This document shows, one piece after another, positions 1-7,721 of a stretch of DNA of 64,000 nt; the stretch's first letter is position 1; each line of letters opens with the position of its first letter. Made by a program: the position numbers and the translations under genes. The notes beneath the pieces are model-generated. The model saw only the letters and a list, made by a program, of their open reading frames with translations. It had not been told where the DNA came from and did not search any database. The DNA is taken from the NCBI GenBank assembly GCA_028704555.1, contig JAQWFD010000004.1, forward strand, positions 1 to 64,000, in the 5' to 3' direction. Origin of the DNA: Desulfobacterales bacterium. GTDB lineage: Bacteria; Desulfobacterota; Desulfobacteria; Desulfobacterales; JAQWFD01.

Positions 1-20
1 ATCAAGTTTTTTTTCGCTCA

Positions 21-73
21 TTATGGTATAGTTTCCCTTTAAGATGATGATTTAAAGGGAAACTATACCATAA
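21..73. repeat. 22-bp perfect inverted repeat, 9-nt loop
   Basis: Arms 21-42 and 52-73 are perfect reverse complements, starting TTATGGTATAG, around a loop of GATGATGAT. The arms are A/T-rich. A T-run (7-14) precedes the left arm on this strand. On the minus strand that gives stem followed by an A/T stretch and a T-poor tail, so it is not a clear terminator. No flanking gene is visible to the left of the window. Confidence 0.8.
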
Positions 74-180
74 AATGATCTGATGAGTCAATCTCTATCA
101 CTCTAAAATTAAAGATAATATCAATTGTCATTGCCAACATTATAATCTGATTAACTGATATAGTTCTACTTAATTATGTA

Positions 181-455
181 AAGTTATTTCTGAGTGAGCC
201 CTAAGCGTACGAAAATATGGCCGCAGCAATGATCGAAGCCGCATTTCAAATGCACCATCGTTAACAAACAGCACAGGCCTGACCGTTTTATTATATAACG
301 TGAGAATGCCCCCGATATCAATATATAACTCATCCGGCGCACAAATAGCCGACACTCTATCTTGAGTGGCTTAGGGCTCACTCAAACATAACTTCACATT
401 TTAAGCGCCGACGCATCCTGTCTGACTGCGTTACAACAGCTCGGAATACTTAGGG
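181..455. repeat. Intergenic repeat element with inverted arms (family A; second copy at 46467-46631)
   Basis: Arm TGAGTGAGCCCTAAG (191-205) is the exact reverse complement of 370-384, and the pairing extends outward as AAGTTAT (182-188) against 386-393 with three mismatched bases between. The stretch 370-455 is a close match to the reverse complement of 46540-46631, sharing blocks such as GCATCCTG, CTGCGTTAC and AGCTCGGAATA. The inner part at 205-250 also resembles the right arm of the element at 32398-32429 (GGCCGCAG, ATGATC). It looks like a small non-coding mobile or REP-like family. Confidence 0.7.
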
Positions 456-642
456 AGTTTTTTCTCAGATTCTTTATTTTCGGTTCAGGAGTGTTTAAAC
501 AAAAAAACACGCAGAAGTCAGACAAAAAACGCTTCTATGAACGACTTGGACATGATGGATGATTCACCCGAAAATAATCGTTGGACTCAACTCGAAATTT
601 TAATTTGAGTGAAACCCACCGGACGGTCAGGACCTGAAGGCA

Positions 643-697
643 GAAAGCGACACTCATTGTCAATGCCGAATCTGCATTGACAATGAGTGTCGCTTTC
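643..697. repeat. 24-bp perfect hairpin downstream of rpsI
   Basis: Arms 643-666 and 674-697 are perfectly complementary over 24 bp, with a 7-nt loop (CGAATCT). The structure sits about 115 nt beyond the rpsI stop codon. It could act as a transcript end or a stabilising 3' structure for the rplM-rpsI mRNA, but no T-tract follows it on the minus strand, so a standard intrinsic terminator is not supported. Confidence 0.8.
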
Positions 698-811
698 AAC
701 AGTTGAAAAGAAACAGGTATAGATTCACAAAGGGAAGGAATTTGAAGATCGATTCAACAGGGAACAGTTATATACGCCTGTTCCCATATTCGACCGCCAG
801 TCCATGAAAGA

Positions 812-1207
812 TTAACGTTTTGAAAACTGGAATCTGGCTCTTGCACCTTTTTGACCGTATTTTTTTCTTTCTTTAGCTCTGGAGTCACGGGTGATAAAAC
901 CGGCTTTTTTCAAAATCGGCCTGAAATCAGGATTTGCAAGAAGCAGTGCTTTGGTAATACCATGACGAATCGCTCCGGACTGTCCCGAAATTCCGCCGCC
1001 GATAACGCTGACACGTATATCAAAGGAGTCAACGGTATTGGTCAACTGGAGCGGTTGAAGCAGGTCACCCTTCAGGGATTCAATCGGAAAATATTCATCT
1101 ACCGGCCGTTTATTGACTGTAATCTCACCCTTGCCCGGTTTTATCCAGGTTTTTGCTATAGATGTTTTTCGTTTTCCCGTTGCGTAATAAATGTTTTCTT
1201 GGTTCAT
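812..1207 (-). CDS. rpsI: 30S ribosomal protein S9
   Basis: Small-subunit ribosomal protein S9, whose C-terminal tail reaches the P-site tRNA in the 30S subunit. The 131-residue product has the family's usual length. It opens with the [15 protein letters not shown] block, carries the [22 protein letters not shown] core, and ends in the expected basic tail RARFQFSKR. The start ATG follows GGAG by 6 nt. It lies 38 bp downstream of rplM on the same strand, which is the conserved bacterial rplM-rpsI operon order, so co-transcription is expected. Nothing odd is seen in the sequence. Confidence 0.97.
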   Translation of the reverse strand: MNQENIYYATGKRKTSIAKTWIKPGKGEITVNKRPVDEYFPIESLKGDLLQPLQLTNTVDSFDIRVSVIGGGISGQSGAIRHGITKALLLANPDFRPILKKAGFITRDSRAKERKKYGQKGARARFQFSKR

Positions 1208-1245
1208 GGAATACTCCGGTATTATATTTTTTCAACCTCTGTTGT

Positions 1246-1680
1246 TTATATATCCAGTACGGCTGGCTGCTGGGCATCGTGTGGATGCTGACTACCTACA
1301 TAGACTTTCAGCTTCTTGAATATTTTCCGCCCAAGCGTGTTTTTCGGAAGCATCCCCTTTACGGCAAAACGGAGCAAATCTTCCGGTCTTTTTTCCATAA
1401 GTTTTGCTGCCGTGATCGTCTTCAATCCGCCCACATACCCGCTGTGACGATAATAATTCTTCTGCTCCCATTTCCTCCCGGTCAATTTGATTTTATCAGC
1501 ATTGATAACAATCACCGAATCTCCGGTATCCGCATGGGGGGTATACAGGGGGTTGTGTTTTCCTCTTAAATGGGCCGCCACCGCACTTGCCAGTCGTCCA
1601 AGCACTTCACCTTCAGCGTCAACAATAAGCCATTTACCCTTGTTGTCTGACTCTTTTGCACTATACGTATATTTTTTCAC
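1246..1680 (-). CDS. rplM: 50S ribosomal protein L13
   Basis: Large-subunit ribosomal protein L13, an early-assembly protein of the 50S subunit. The product is 144 residues, close to the family norm. Recognisable blocks are [13 protein letters not shown] near residues 22-34, [14 protein letters not shown], the [21 protein letters not shown] segment at about 65-85, and the MLPKNTLGR motif. The start is a GTG preceded by AGGAG at 9 nt spacing. It is first in the rplM-rpsI operon, with a candidate promoter at 1716-1744. No L13 leader structure was identified by eye. Confidence 0.97.
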   Translation of the reverse strand: MKKYTYSAKESDNKGKWLIVDAEGEVLGRLASAVAAHLRGKHNPLYTPHADTGDSVIVINADKIKLTGRKWEQKNYYRHSGYVGGLKTITAAKLMEKRPEDLLRFAVKGMLPKNTLGRKIFKKLKVYVGSQHPHDAQQPAVLDI

Positions 1681-1715
1681 GGTTTGTTACTCCTATGCTT
1701 AAAAAGAATCTGAAT

Positions 1716-1744
1716 TATTTAGTTAAAAATTTTGTCTGTGTCAA
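1716..1744 (-). promoter_or_regulatory. Candidate sigma-70 promoter for rplM-rpsI
   Basis: On the minus strand a perfect -35 box TTGACA (1744-1739) is followed after 17 nt by TAAATA (1721-1716). That would place the transcript start about 30 nt upstream of the rplM GTG. The -10 is only a partial match, so support is moderate. Confidence 0.5.
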
Positions 1745-1860
1745 GGAGAAAAATAAAATTCTCCCCAAAATCCCGGGAGCCAATCGGGACACACTCATGA
1801 AATGATCTCCCCCCATGTCAAAAAGCGTTCGACATAGATAAAAATTTACCCTTCACACAT

Positions 1861-1889
1861 TTGACACACGCCGTATTTTCCCTTATATA
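1861..1889 (+). promoter_or_regulatory. Candidate sigma-70 promoter upstream of the CYTH gene
   Basis: Perfect -35 TTGACA at 1861-1866, exactly 17 nt, then TATATA at 1884-1889 followed by an A-run. This is the best promoter match in the window. It would give a leader of about 250 nt before the chosen start at 2147. Apart from this promoter and the minus-strand one, 1681-2146 shows no gene. Confidence 0.6.
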
Positions 1890-2146
1890 AAAAAGCACCG
1901 GCGCCCTTCATCCGTCAGTGAACAGACAAACCGTGCCGGAACGAAAACTGCCGTTCCCCATGAGCGTTAGGCTCAGGTTTTAATTCCCGGGCTGCTGAAT
2001 GCTTGCCTCCGGTTAAAATTTCCGCCCGTGCTGAACGTGGAAAACAATCGGATTTCGTTGGGAGCTCAATTTTAGCAGCAACCTGTTACATAATGGGTAT
2101 CAACGATCATGAAAGCCCTCAATGGTCGGAACATCAGAAAGGCCTT

Positions 2147-2752
2147 ATGGAACCATTGGAAATAGAAGTTAAATTTTATCTAACAAATATTGATTCGATT
2201 CGCAACCTTATTCTCGACCTGGGCGCAACATATCTCAGCAGAAACTTTGAAACCAATATACGCTTTGAGGATCAGCATCACAGCCTTATTCAAAACCAAT
2301 GTCTGCTCCGGCTCCGAAAAGACGATCGAGCAACCCTGACCTTCAAATCCAGGCACGGAAACGCTGACGAAGAATTCAAAATTTCCAAAGAATTGGAAGT
2401 CGAAGTCAGCGACTTTGCCACAATGAGTCAGATTCTGGAATCACTGGGCTTTCATCAGGAGCAGGTTTATGAAAAATGGCGGGAGACTTACCGGTTAAGC
2501 GATAGCCTCATCTGCATTGATACGATGCCTTATGGCGATTTTCTGGAAATAGAAGGCCCCAAAAATGACATCAAAGACCTGTCTCGCGCCTTGGGTTTCA
2601 AGTGGGAAAACCGTATTCTGCTAAATTATCTCGGAATATTTGAACGATTGAAGGAAAAACTGAGCTTAACGTTCTCTGATTTAACCTTCAGTAATTTTTG
2701 CGGTACCCGGATTAATGTTTCAGATCTTCTTCCATGGCTTGGCAAGGTGTAA
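2147..2752 (+). CDS. CYTH-domain protein, class IV adenylate cyclase (CyaB) type
   Basis: CYTH (CyaB/thiamine triphosphatase) fold protein that binds triphosphates with divalent metal in a tunnel barrel. Family members are class IV adenylate cyclases or inorganic tri/polyphosphatases, and the two activities cannot be told apart here. The signature ExExK is present at the very N-terminus (LEIEVKF), followed by charged strand motifs LLRLRKDD, TLTFKSR, KELEVEV, EKWRETY and FLEIEG. The start at 2147 is chosen because it puts the ExExK motif at residue 4-8 and AGAAAGG lies just upstream. An in-frame ATG at 2093 and a TTG at 2003 are possible but add unconserved sequence. It is followed 54 bp later by an EEP-family gene on the same strand. 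Confidence 0.85.
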   Translation: MEPLEIEVKFYLTNIDSIRNLILDLGATYLSRNFETNIRFEDQHHSLIQNQCLLRLRKDDRATLTFKSRHGNADEEFKISKELEVEVSDFATMSQILESLGFHQEQVYEKWRETYRLSDSLICIDTMPYGDFLEIEGPKNDIKDLSRALGFKWENRILLNYLGIFERLKEKLSLTFSDLTFSNFCGTRINVSDLLPWLGKV

Positions 2753-2806
2753 TGCCCCGGATTTACAATGTGATGAATCCGGCACGGTAAGGATCAGACA
2801 GCACCC

Positions 2807-3616
2807 ATGACATTTTTAACCTGTGGGAACACCTGCAAAGACTTTATTTCCGTTCTGACATTGAATCTTCGCTTCGGCCTGGCCGATGACGGTTCGAACA
2901 GCTGGACATGGCGCAAAAGAATTTTCCCGATTTTGTTAAAACGGTATCCGGCCGATTTCATCGGTTTTCAGGAAGCCAATGATTTTCAGACAGATTTTCT
3001 CAATGATATTCTGGACGAATACCATTTCATCGGCCAACGCGTACCGGCGCCTTCCTTCTGGCAAAACAACATTATCTTCTACCGCAACCCATGGAAATGT
3101 ATTCATTATGATCACTTTTACTTAAGCGCAACTCCCACGGTGCCGAGCCGGTCCCCTGAAAGCCTCTGGGCAAGGCAATGTACCATAGGCGTATTTCAAT
3201 ATGACGACCGCAGGCTCTTATGCATCAATACTCATTTAGATTTCAGCAGTTCTGTGCAGACTCACAGCGCACAGATGATCATGAACCGTTTATCACAACT
3301 GCCTTCCGAACTGCCGGCCATTTTATTCGGCGACTTTAACGCATCTCCGTTCTGCCCGTGCTACAGGGTTTTTACCGACAAACGAAACCCACCGTTTCTG
3401 GATCACCGGTATTTATTCAAAAATGTCTTCAGTAGCCCATTTCCCGGAACGCATCATGGATTTAAAGGAGACGTAAACGGCAATCACATCGATTGGATCC
3501 TGTACCGCGGCTGTTTGCGGCCGATTGAATATGGAGTGATTCATGACGCCATCGACGGCAGGTATCCTTCGGATCATTTCCCCCTGTTTGCCGGATTCAG
3601 CTGGCGTTCTCCTTAG
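2807..3616 (+). CDS. Endonuclease/exonuclease/phosphatase (EEP) family protein
   Basis: Predicted Mg2+-dependent phosphoesterase of the EEP superfamily (exonuclease III/DNase I/sphingomyelinase-like fold). The 269-residue protein spans a single EEP domain. Visible motifs in order are TLNLRFG (about residue 18), the metal-binding glutamate in GFQEAND (E56), INTHLDFSS, the GDFNASP motif, and the C-terminal SDHFPLFAGF with the catalytic His. The substrate cannot be inferred; members cleave DNA, phosphoinositides or sphingolipids. No signal peptide is evident, so it is probably cytoplasmic. It follows the CYTH gene and is convergent with the L,D-transpeptidase, 27 bp away, with no clear terminator between them. 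Confidence 0.85.
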   Translation: MTFLTCGNTCKDFISVLTLNLRFGLADDGSNSWTWRKRIFPILLKRYPADFIGFQEANDFQTDFLNDILDEYHFIGQRVPAPSFWQNNIIFYRNPWKCIHYDHFYLSATPTVPSRSPESLWARQCTIGVFQYDDRRLLCINTHLDFSSSVQTHSAQMIMNRLSQLPSELPAILFGDFNASPFCPCYRVFTDKRNPPFLDHRYLFKNVFSSPFPGTHHGFKGDVNGNHIDWILYRGCLRPIEYGVIHDAIDGRYPSDHFPLFAGFSWRSP

Positions 3617-3643
3617 ATATTGAGCCACTCGTTCAGATTCATT

Positions 3644-4636
3644 TCAGGGCATGGGCCCCTGGTTGCATCTTTCCATCAGATAACGGCATGCCGTTATCAA
3701 GGGCATACCGGTTTCAGGCACCGGAAAATCATCTACCAGGGAAAGGTATTCCTCCCCGACAATTTCAAAGCCCCCGGTTTTCTGCATTAAAAACATTTTT
3801 TTTCGGCCCACCGGAAACGTTACACCAACACATTTAAGATTCTGTTCAAATACAACGACAAAGGTCTGCTTGTATGCAAAAATGGACACCTGATTCATCC
3901 CGGTTTTCATCTGGCTCAACCCGTATGATGATTTCCTGCTCTCCAGCCACTTTTCCCACCATGACATCCGGTCGTCATCCTCAGAACGGTAACATGCCAG
4001 ATACGTATTCAGGTCACACGCCGAAAGGGCATTATTCCATCGGGAAATAAAATCGATCACAGCGCGTTTGGTGGCATCATTCGATCCAGCCGGCAGATAC
4101 TCAAGAGCGTCAACAATGATAACGGGTGTGGATTTTAGCGCAATGTAACGATCCAGATGGTCGATATCCTGATTTCTCAAGGCGATGCAGCCATTGGTAT
4201 TGTATGGCCGTAACGCTTTGTTTGTTCCGTGCATCCAAATGGCATAGCCCCTTCGTTTCGAAAACCGGTCAAACGAGTTGGGGTAATCCATCGGAAAGGC
4301 TCTGGTTCCATATATCGGAGTCAGATATTTTTTATTGAATCGCTCCGTAAAAAAATATATCCCCTCGGGGGTCTTGCGATCTCCGGATTGAATTTTCGGA
4401 CCCGGATTTTTACCTGTTGAGCAGTCAAACTGTTCCAGCTGTTGATATGACTGGCCATTGTATCCGTAAAGATGCAGCCGCTGAGCTTTTTTGTCCACAA
4501 TCAGCGCATATCCCGCCCCTGTTCCTGAGCTCATCGATACAATTACACCCGGAATATATGCTGAACCGCTGCAGGCGACCGTTGCAGGAACAATCAACAA
4601 AAGGATTATGACAGACCGTATAAAGTAATCATGCAT
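3644..4636 (-). CDS. L,D-transpeptidase (YkuD domain) with C-terminal NTF2-like domain
   Basis: Envelope enzyme expected to make 3-3 peptidoglycan cross-links or to anchor proteins to peptidoglycan. The N-terminus is a signal sequence with a hydrophobic core at about 8-20. TVACSG follows, so Cys22 could be lipidated, although Thr at -3 is a weak lipobox. The YkuD domain spans roughly 42-178. Its catalytic signature is HGT (His136) followed 14 residues later by GCIALR (Cys150). Residues about 195-325 form a second alpha/beta domain with tryptophans in the style of NTF2-like extensions of other ErfK/YkuD proteins. The protein is 330 residues long and stands alone on its strand, so no operon partner gives further clues. 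Confidence 0.87.
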   Translation of the reverse strand: MHDYFIRSVIILLLIVPATVACSGSAYIPGVIVSMSSGTGAGYALIVDKKAQRLHLYGYNGQSYQQLEQFDCSTGKNPGPKIQSGDRKTPEGIYFFTERFNKKYLTPIYGTRAFPMDYPNSFDRFSKRRGYAIWMHGTNKALRPYNTNGCIALRNQDIDHLDRYIALKSTPVIIVDALEYLPAGSNDATKRAVIDFISRWNNALSACDLNTYLACYRSEDDDRMSWWEKWLESRKSSYGLSQMKTGMNQVSIFAYKQTFVVVFEQNLKCVGVTFPVGRKKMFLMQKTGGFEIVGEEYLSLVDDFPVPETGMPLITACRYLMERCNQGPMP

Positions 4637-4660
4637 TTGGCAAAAATCGAACCATAGCTA

Positions 4661-4835
4661 TGTCCATCCATAGATTCGGTTATAACCGGATGGACACCAA
4701 AGTATGTTTCCAATCCCAAAACGAGATCTTTCACCCAAGACATAAAAAATCAGGGGATTGAGCCAAGTTGCCCTGAGGCCGCACAAACAATCCCGCAGAG
4801 ATTGAGTCGATAAGCGCAGACTTCGAGAAGGCCTT
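4661..4835. repeat. Intergenic repeat, copy 1 (second copy 22585-22787)
   Basis: It starts with a hairpin, TGTCCATCC (4661-4669) pairing with GGATGGACA (4688-4696), shares CAATCCCGCAGA with copy 2, and ends with CGATAAGCGCAGACTTCGA just before position 4830. Compared with copy 2 the central part is shortened and the left copy of the long inverted arm is degraded. Between the two copies one T-A pair of the small stem is replaced by C-G, a compensatory change. Confidence 0.65.
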
Positions 4836-4910
4836 TTATTTTACAGGCACCGATGCAGACCTGCATGTGCAGGAACAGATGCCGTCCGATCGTTAAAGCC
4901 CTTCAGACAG
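4836..4910 (-). pseudogene. Relic of a SAM hydroxide adenosyltransferase (DUF62) gene
   Basis: Read on the minus strand, this stretch encodes a fragment RHLFLHMQVCIGACKIKG. It closely matches the internal segment QHLFRHLEICIGACKIKG of the intact gene at 17998-18819, and the nucleotide match continues upstream with an extra ATC and a one-base shift. Only about 25 codons survive. It abuts the repeat copy that ends at about 4835. It is either an old paralogue or a local duplication that was later broken. The adjoining 4912-5035 also reads open on the minus strand but could not be assigned. Confidence 0.6.
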
Positions 4911-5067
4911 AATACTTTCCGTTTGCGTAAAACTCAATGAAATTTTTAAACAGGGACGCAATTTCACAAGGATCAAGCCCCATGCCTGTATTCATGAAGG
5001 CGATGGTCCAAAAAAACAGGACACCGTGATAAGCGCTACCTCAGCCTAAAAAAGGGAGGATCTGACA

Positions 5068-5195
5068 ATGAGCAACGTAAACCGTATCCCCCTGAGTTCA
5101 AGACAAGGATCGCGCTGGCAGCCTTGAAAAATGAAGATACGCTGCCCCTGCATCAGCCTCACGGTTCGGGGCTCATCCTACAAACGCTCATTTAA
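5068..5195 (+). pseudogene. Relic of an IS3-family transposase orfA
   Basis: An ATG preceded by GGGAGGA opens MSN, then a one-base shift gives RKPYPPEFKTRIALAALKN. This is the typical N-terminus of IS3-family OrfA (helix-turn-helix protein beginning K-R/K-x-x-PEFK, then ALAALK). After about 30 recognisable residues the similarity stops, and the frame ends at TAA 5193-5195. No orfB or terminal repeats were seen, so only a fragment remains. Confidence 0.65.
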
Positions 5196-5269
5196 AAATC
5201 TTCTTATTTCCACGGGCCAATTACTAAAAAAAACAAATTCGGTTACCCTGAGGGGGTAATAAAAATATA

Positions 5270-5297
5270 TTGACTTTATAAAACCTTCAAGTATATT
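5270..5297 (+). promoter_or_regulatory. Candidate promoter ahead of the chemosensory operon
   Basis: TTGACT (5270-5275), 16 nt, then TATATT (5292-5297); each box is one base off consensus. It points toward cheW at 5744 and would give a leader of about 440 nt. It may instead serve something now lost. Confidence 0.4.
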
Positions 5298-5743
5298 TTG
5301 TGCACTTGTATCAACCATTCTGAAGCTCTGAAGCGAATTCTAATAAGTTTCCATCAATTCTTTTATCAAACAGGTAGAAACAGGTATCAAATGCTTAAAG
5401 AAATACATGAAAATCCAGATAGCTTAGACAGACAAATTTCACACAGCGACAGAAAATACCCCGCCTGCACTCCGACTTATCGTAATAACATTATGATATT
5501 AACCTGGCAACTGTTTACGCAAAATACTTATTCACGAAGACCTTTATAAAATAAGTCTTTTTTGGAAAAGACATTTGTATATTTGATTGCCGGTTTAATA
5601 GCAAAAAATGTCATTCAACATAATCAACGACAATCCGTATATTAAGCCGGTTCTGTTGGCGTATGCTTATGCTCGCCATGCTGCCTGTTTAATCTGCGTA
5701 AGGGCCTCATGGCGGATGCGGGTTTCTTACTGGAGAAAAACCT

Positions 5744-6226
5744 ATGAAAAGACTGGACAAGCTGCTTACATTCTGTCTGGACGATCGAAAAATAGCCCTG
5801 TACGTATCCGCTGTTCAGCGAATTATCCCGATGATCGAAGTGAGCGCGCTGCCGAAGGCGCCGGAAATCGTCGTCGGCATCATCAACCTGCAGGGAACAC
5901 TTATACCCGTATTCGACATCAGGCGTCGTTTCCGCCTGCCCCCGAGAGAGGTGCATCTCGATGACCAGATGATCATCGCAACCACAGCAAAGCGGACGGT
6001 AGCACTCATTGTCGATTCGGTAGACGACGTAATTGAGATCCCGCACGAGAGAATCATCGCGGCTGAACAGATCCTTCCGGAACTCGAGTATGTGGAAGGT
6101 GTCATGAAATCGGAAAGCGGCATGATCCTCATTCACGATCTGGAACAATTTCTTTCCCTCCCGGAGGAAAAGGCCCTGGGCGAAGCGATGGAGGCGTTGA
6201 ATCCCGATGAACGAAAAGAGGGATAA
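5744..6226 (+). CDS. cheW: CheW-type chemotaxis coupling protein (WspB-like)
   Basis: Adaptor that couples a chemoreceptor to the CheA kinase. The 160-residue product is a single CheW SH3-like domain: LTFCLDDRKIALYVSAVQRI at residues 8-27, then the conserved GIINLQGTLIPVFDIRRRF, and VDSVDDVIEIPHE near 95. The start ATG is preceded by GGAGAAAA. It is the first gene of a tightly packed operon and its 3' end overlaps cheR by 20 bp. A second CheW (7718-8317) lies beyond cheR, the same arrangement as wspB-wspC-wspD. Third codon positions become visibly richer in G/C here than in the flanking genes. Confidence 0.93.
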   Translation: MKRLDKLLTFCLDDRKIALYVSAVQRIIPMIEVSALPKAPEIVVGIINLQGTLIPVFDIRRRFRLPPREVHLDDQMIIATTAKRTVALIVDSVDDVIEIPHERIIAAEQILPELEYVEGVMKSESGMILIHDLEQFLSLPEEKALGEAMEALNPDERKEG

Positions 6227-7721
6227 CAACACCATTTCCGAAGCGCTTCTGCAGCGGCTGGCAGCCTACCTGACGGCCAGGATCGGGCTGCATTTTTCGA
6301 AAAGAAACTGGGCGGGACTCCAGCAAAAAATGACCGCAGCCATGGCCGATTTCGGTTTCGATCGGGTGGAGGAATTCATCGAATGGCTCCTTTCTTTCTC
6401 TCCGACGCAAAACCAGATTAAAATGCTTGCAGCCCACCTCACGGTAGGCGAAACCTATTTCTTCCGGGAGAGGAGGGCTTTTGAAATCCTGGAACAATCC
6501 CTCCTGCCGGGTTTAATCGCCGCCCGCCGGAAGACGGAAAAACGCCTCCGATTCTGGAGCGCCGGCTGTTCCTCCGGCGAGGAACCCTACTCTCTTGCCA
6601 TCCTGCTCGACAGGCTGATCCCCGACCTGAAAGACTGGAATGTAACCATTCTCGCGACGGACATCAACACCGGCGCACTCCGGAAGGCGGAGGAAGGGAT
6701 CTATTCGGACTGGTCATTCCGGAGCAACCCGCCCGGGTTCAAAGAGCGTTACTTCGATAAAACAGACAAAAACCATCACCGGTTACAGGCACGAATCAGG
6801 AAACGGGTCACCTTCTCGTATCTGAACCTGTCGGAGGATCACTACCCCGCGCTCCAGAACAACACCAACGCCATGGATTTCATCTTCTGCCGTAACGTCC
6901 TGATGTATTTTGCCCCCGGGCAGACCAGCCGGGCGGTCGAACGCTTCCACCGGTCCCTTCTCGATGGCGGCTGTCTGATCGTCAGCCCCGTCGAAACAGT
7001 GCTCCTGATCCATTCGCCGTTCGTGACGATCCGTTTTCCGGATTCGACATTTTATAAAAAGGACGCCCATAAAACGACGATCGTACAAGAAGCTGCAGAA
7101 CCTGTGGAAAGAAAAAACCTCCCTTGCCCGTCAACACCTCTGAAGACCGAAAAACGCCGCCGTCCGGAGAAACAACCATGGCGCACAGTACAGGCCGAAT
7201 TGATAAAGCCCGGTGAAGCAACGCAGACTCCCTGCGAGGAAGCAGCTGGTCTGTTCCAAAACGGTCTTTATCCGGAAGCAGAAGAAAAACTTCGCAAACT
7301 TTTCTCGAACAGCGGAAAAAATCAGGAAGCCTGTGTTCTTTTTGCGAAGGTTCTCGCAAATCAGGGAAAACTCGAGGAAGCCCTCTGCTTTTGCGAAGAA
7401 GCCGTCCTGGCGGATAAATGCAATGCCCATCTGTACTATCTGCTCGCCACCATTCTCGAAGAACAAAAAAAAGAGGACAGGGCCAGGGCTTCCCTGAAAA
7501 AGGCGCTTTACCTCAACCGAAATTTCGTTCTGGCCCACTTTGCCCTTGGGAATCTTTCCCTGCGTTCGGGGAAAATGGCCGACGCGCAAAAATACTTCGG
7601 TAACGTTACCGAGATCCTGTCGACATATAGACCCGACGAGATCATTCCAGAGTCAGACGGAATTACGGCCGGCAGGCTTGCGGAAATTATCGGAACATTC
7701 AGGATGCAGGAGATATCATGA
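6207..7721 (+). CDS. cheR: CheR methyltransferase with C-terminal TPR repeats (WspC-like)
   Basis: SAM-dependent methyltransferase that methylates receptor glutamates for adaptation. The N-terminal all-alpha CheR domain covers about 10-80, with LTVGETYFFRE at 78-88. The catalytic domain covers about 90-285 and contains SAGCSSGEEPYSLAIL (118-133), ATDINTGAL (150-158) and DFIFCRNVLMYF (224-235). After a charged linker (about 290-345), residues about 350-470 carry tetratricopeptide repeats. These are a hallmark of the WspC/FrzF class and may tether the enzyme to receptors lacking a CheR-binding pentapeptide. The length of 504 residues is about 220 more than a plain CheR. The gene overlaps the preceding cheW by 20 bp and the next cheW by ATGA. 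Confidence 0.94.
   Translation: MNEKRDNNTISEALLQRLAAYLTARIGLHFSKRNWAGLQQKMTAAMADFGFDRVEEFIEWLLSFSPTQNQIKMLAAHLTVGETYFFRERRAFEILEQSLLPGLIAARRKTEKRLRFWSAGCSSGEEPYSLAILLDRLIPDLKDWNVTILATDINTGALRKAEEGIYSDWSFRSNPPGFKERYFDKTDKNHHRLQARIRKRVTFSYLNLSEDHYPALQNNTNAMDFIFCRNVLMYFAPGQTSRAVERFHRSLLDGGCLIVSPVETVLLIHSPFVTIRFPDSTFYKKDAHKTTIVQEAAEPVERKNLPCPSTPLKTEKRRRPEKQPWRTVQAELIKPGEATQTPCEEAAGLFQNGLYPEAEEKLRKLFSNSGKNQEACVLFAKVLANQGKLEEALCFCEEAVLADKCNAHLYYLLATILEEQKKEDRARASLKKALYLNRNFVLAHFALGNLSLRSGKMADAQKYFGNVTEILSTYRPDEIIPESDGITAGRLAEIIGTFRMQEIS

Larger units (their letters stand above)
1..811. other. Repeat-rich intergenic region with no convincing gene
   Basis: No supportable gene lies here. The stretch holds three palindromic structures that are listed separately: a 22-bp perfect inverted repeat (21-73), an element bounded by inverted arms (181-455), and a 24-bp perfect stem (643-697). 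Short open frames at 170-381 lie wholly inside the second element, have no ribosome binding site and are best read as repeat sequence. Confidence 0.7.
4911..5743. other. Degenerate region upstream of the chemosensory operon
   Basis: No intact gene is supported. It contains an unassigned minus-strand coding-like stretch (about 4909-5036, about 40 codons including MNTGMGLDPCEIASLF, no start), the IS3-type relic at 5068-5195 and the promoter at 5270-5297. The rest is A/T-rich sequence with no recognisable structure. An 83-codon frame at 5298-5549 has no ribosome binding site and no recognisable content. Confidence 0.6.

Noticed and set aside
170..381. Two overlapping minus-strand frames of 61 and 65 codons
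   Set aside because: Both lie entirely within the inverted-repeat element at 181-455 and resemble the translation of another copy of the repeat, so they are repeat sequence rather than genes.
5298..5549. 83-codon plus-strand frame
   Set aside because: No ribosome binding site, no recognisable domain, and composition like the surrounding A/T-rich spacer.
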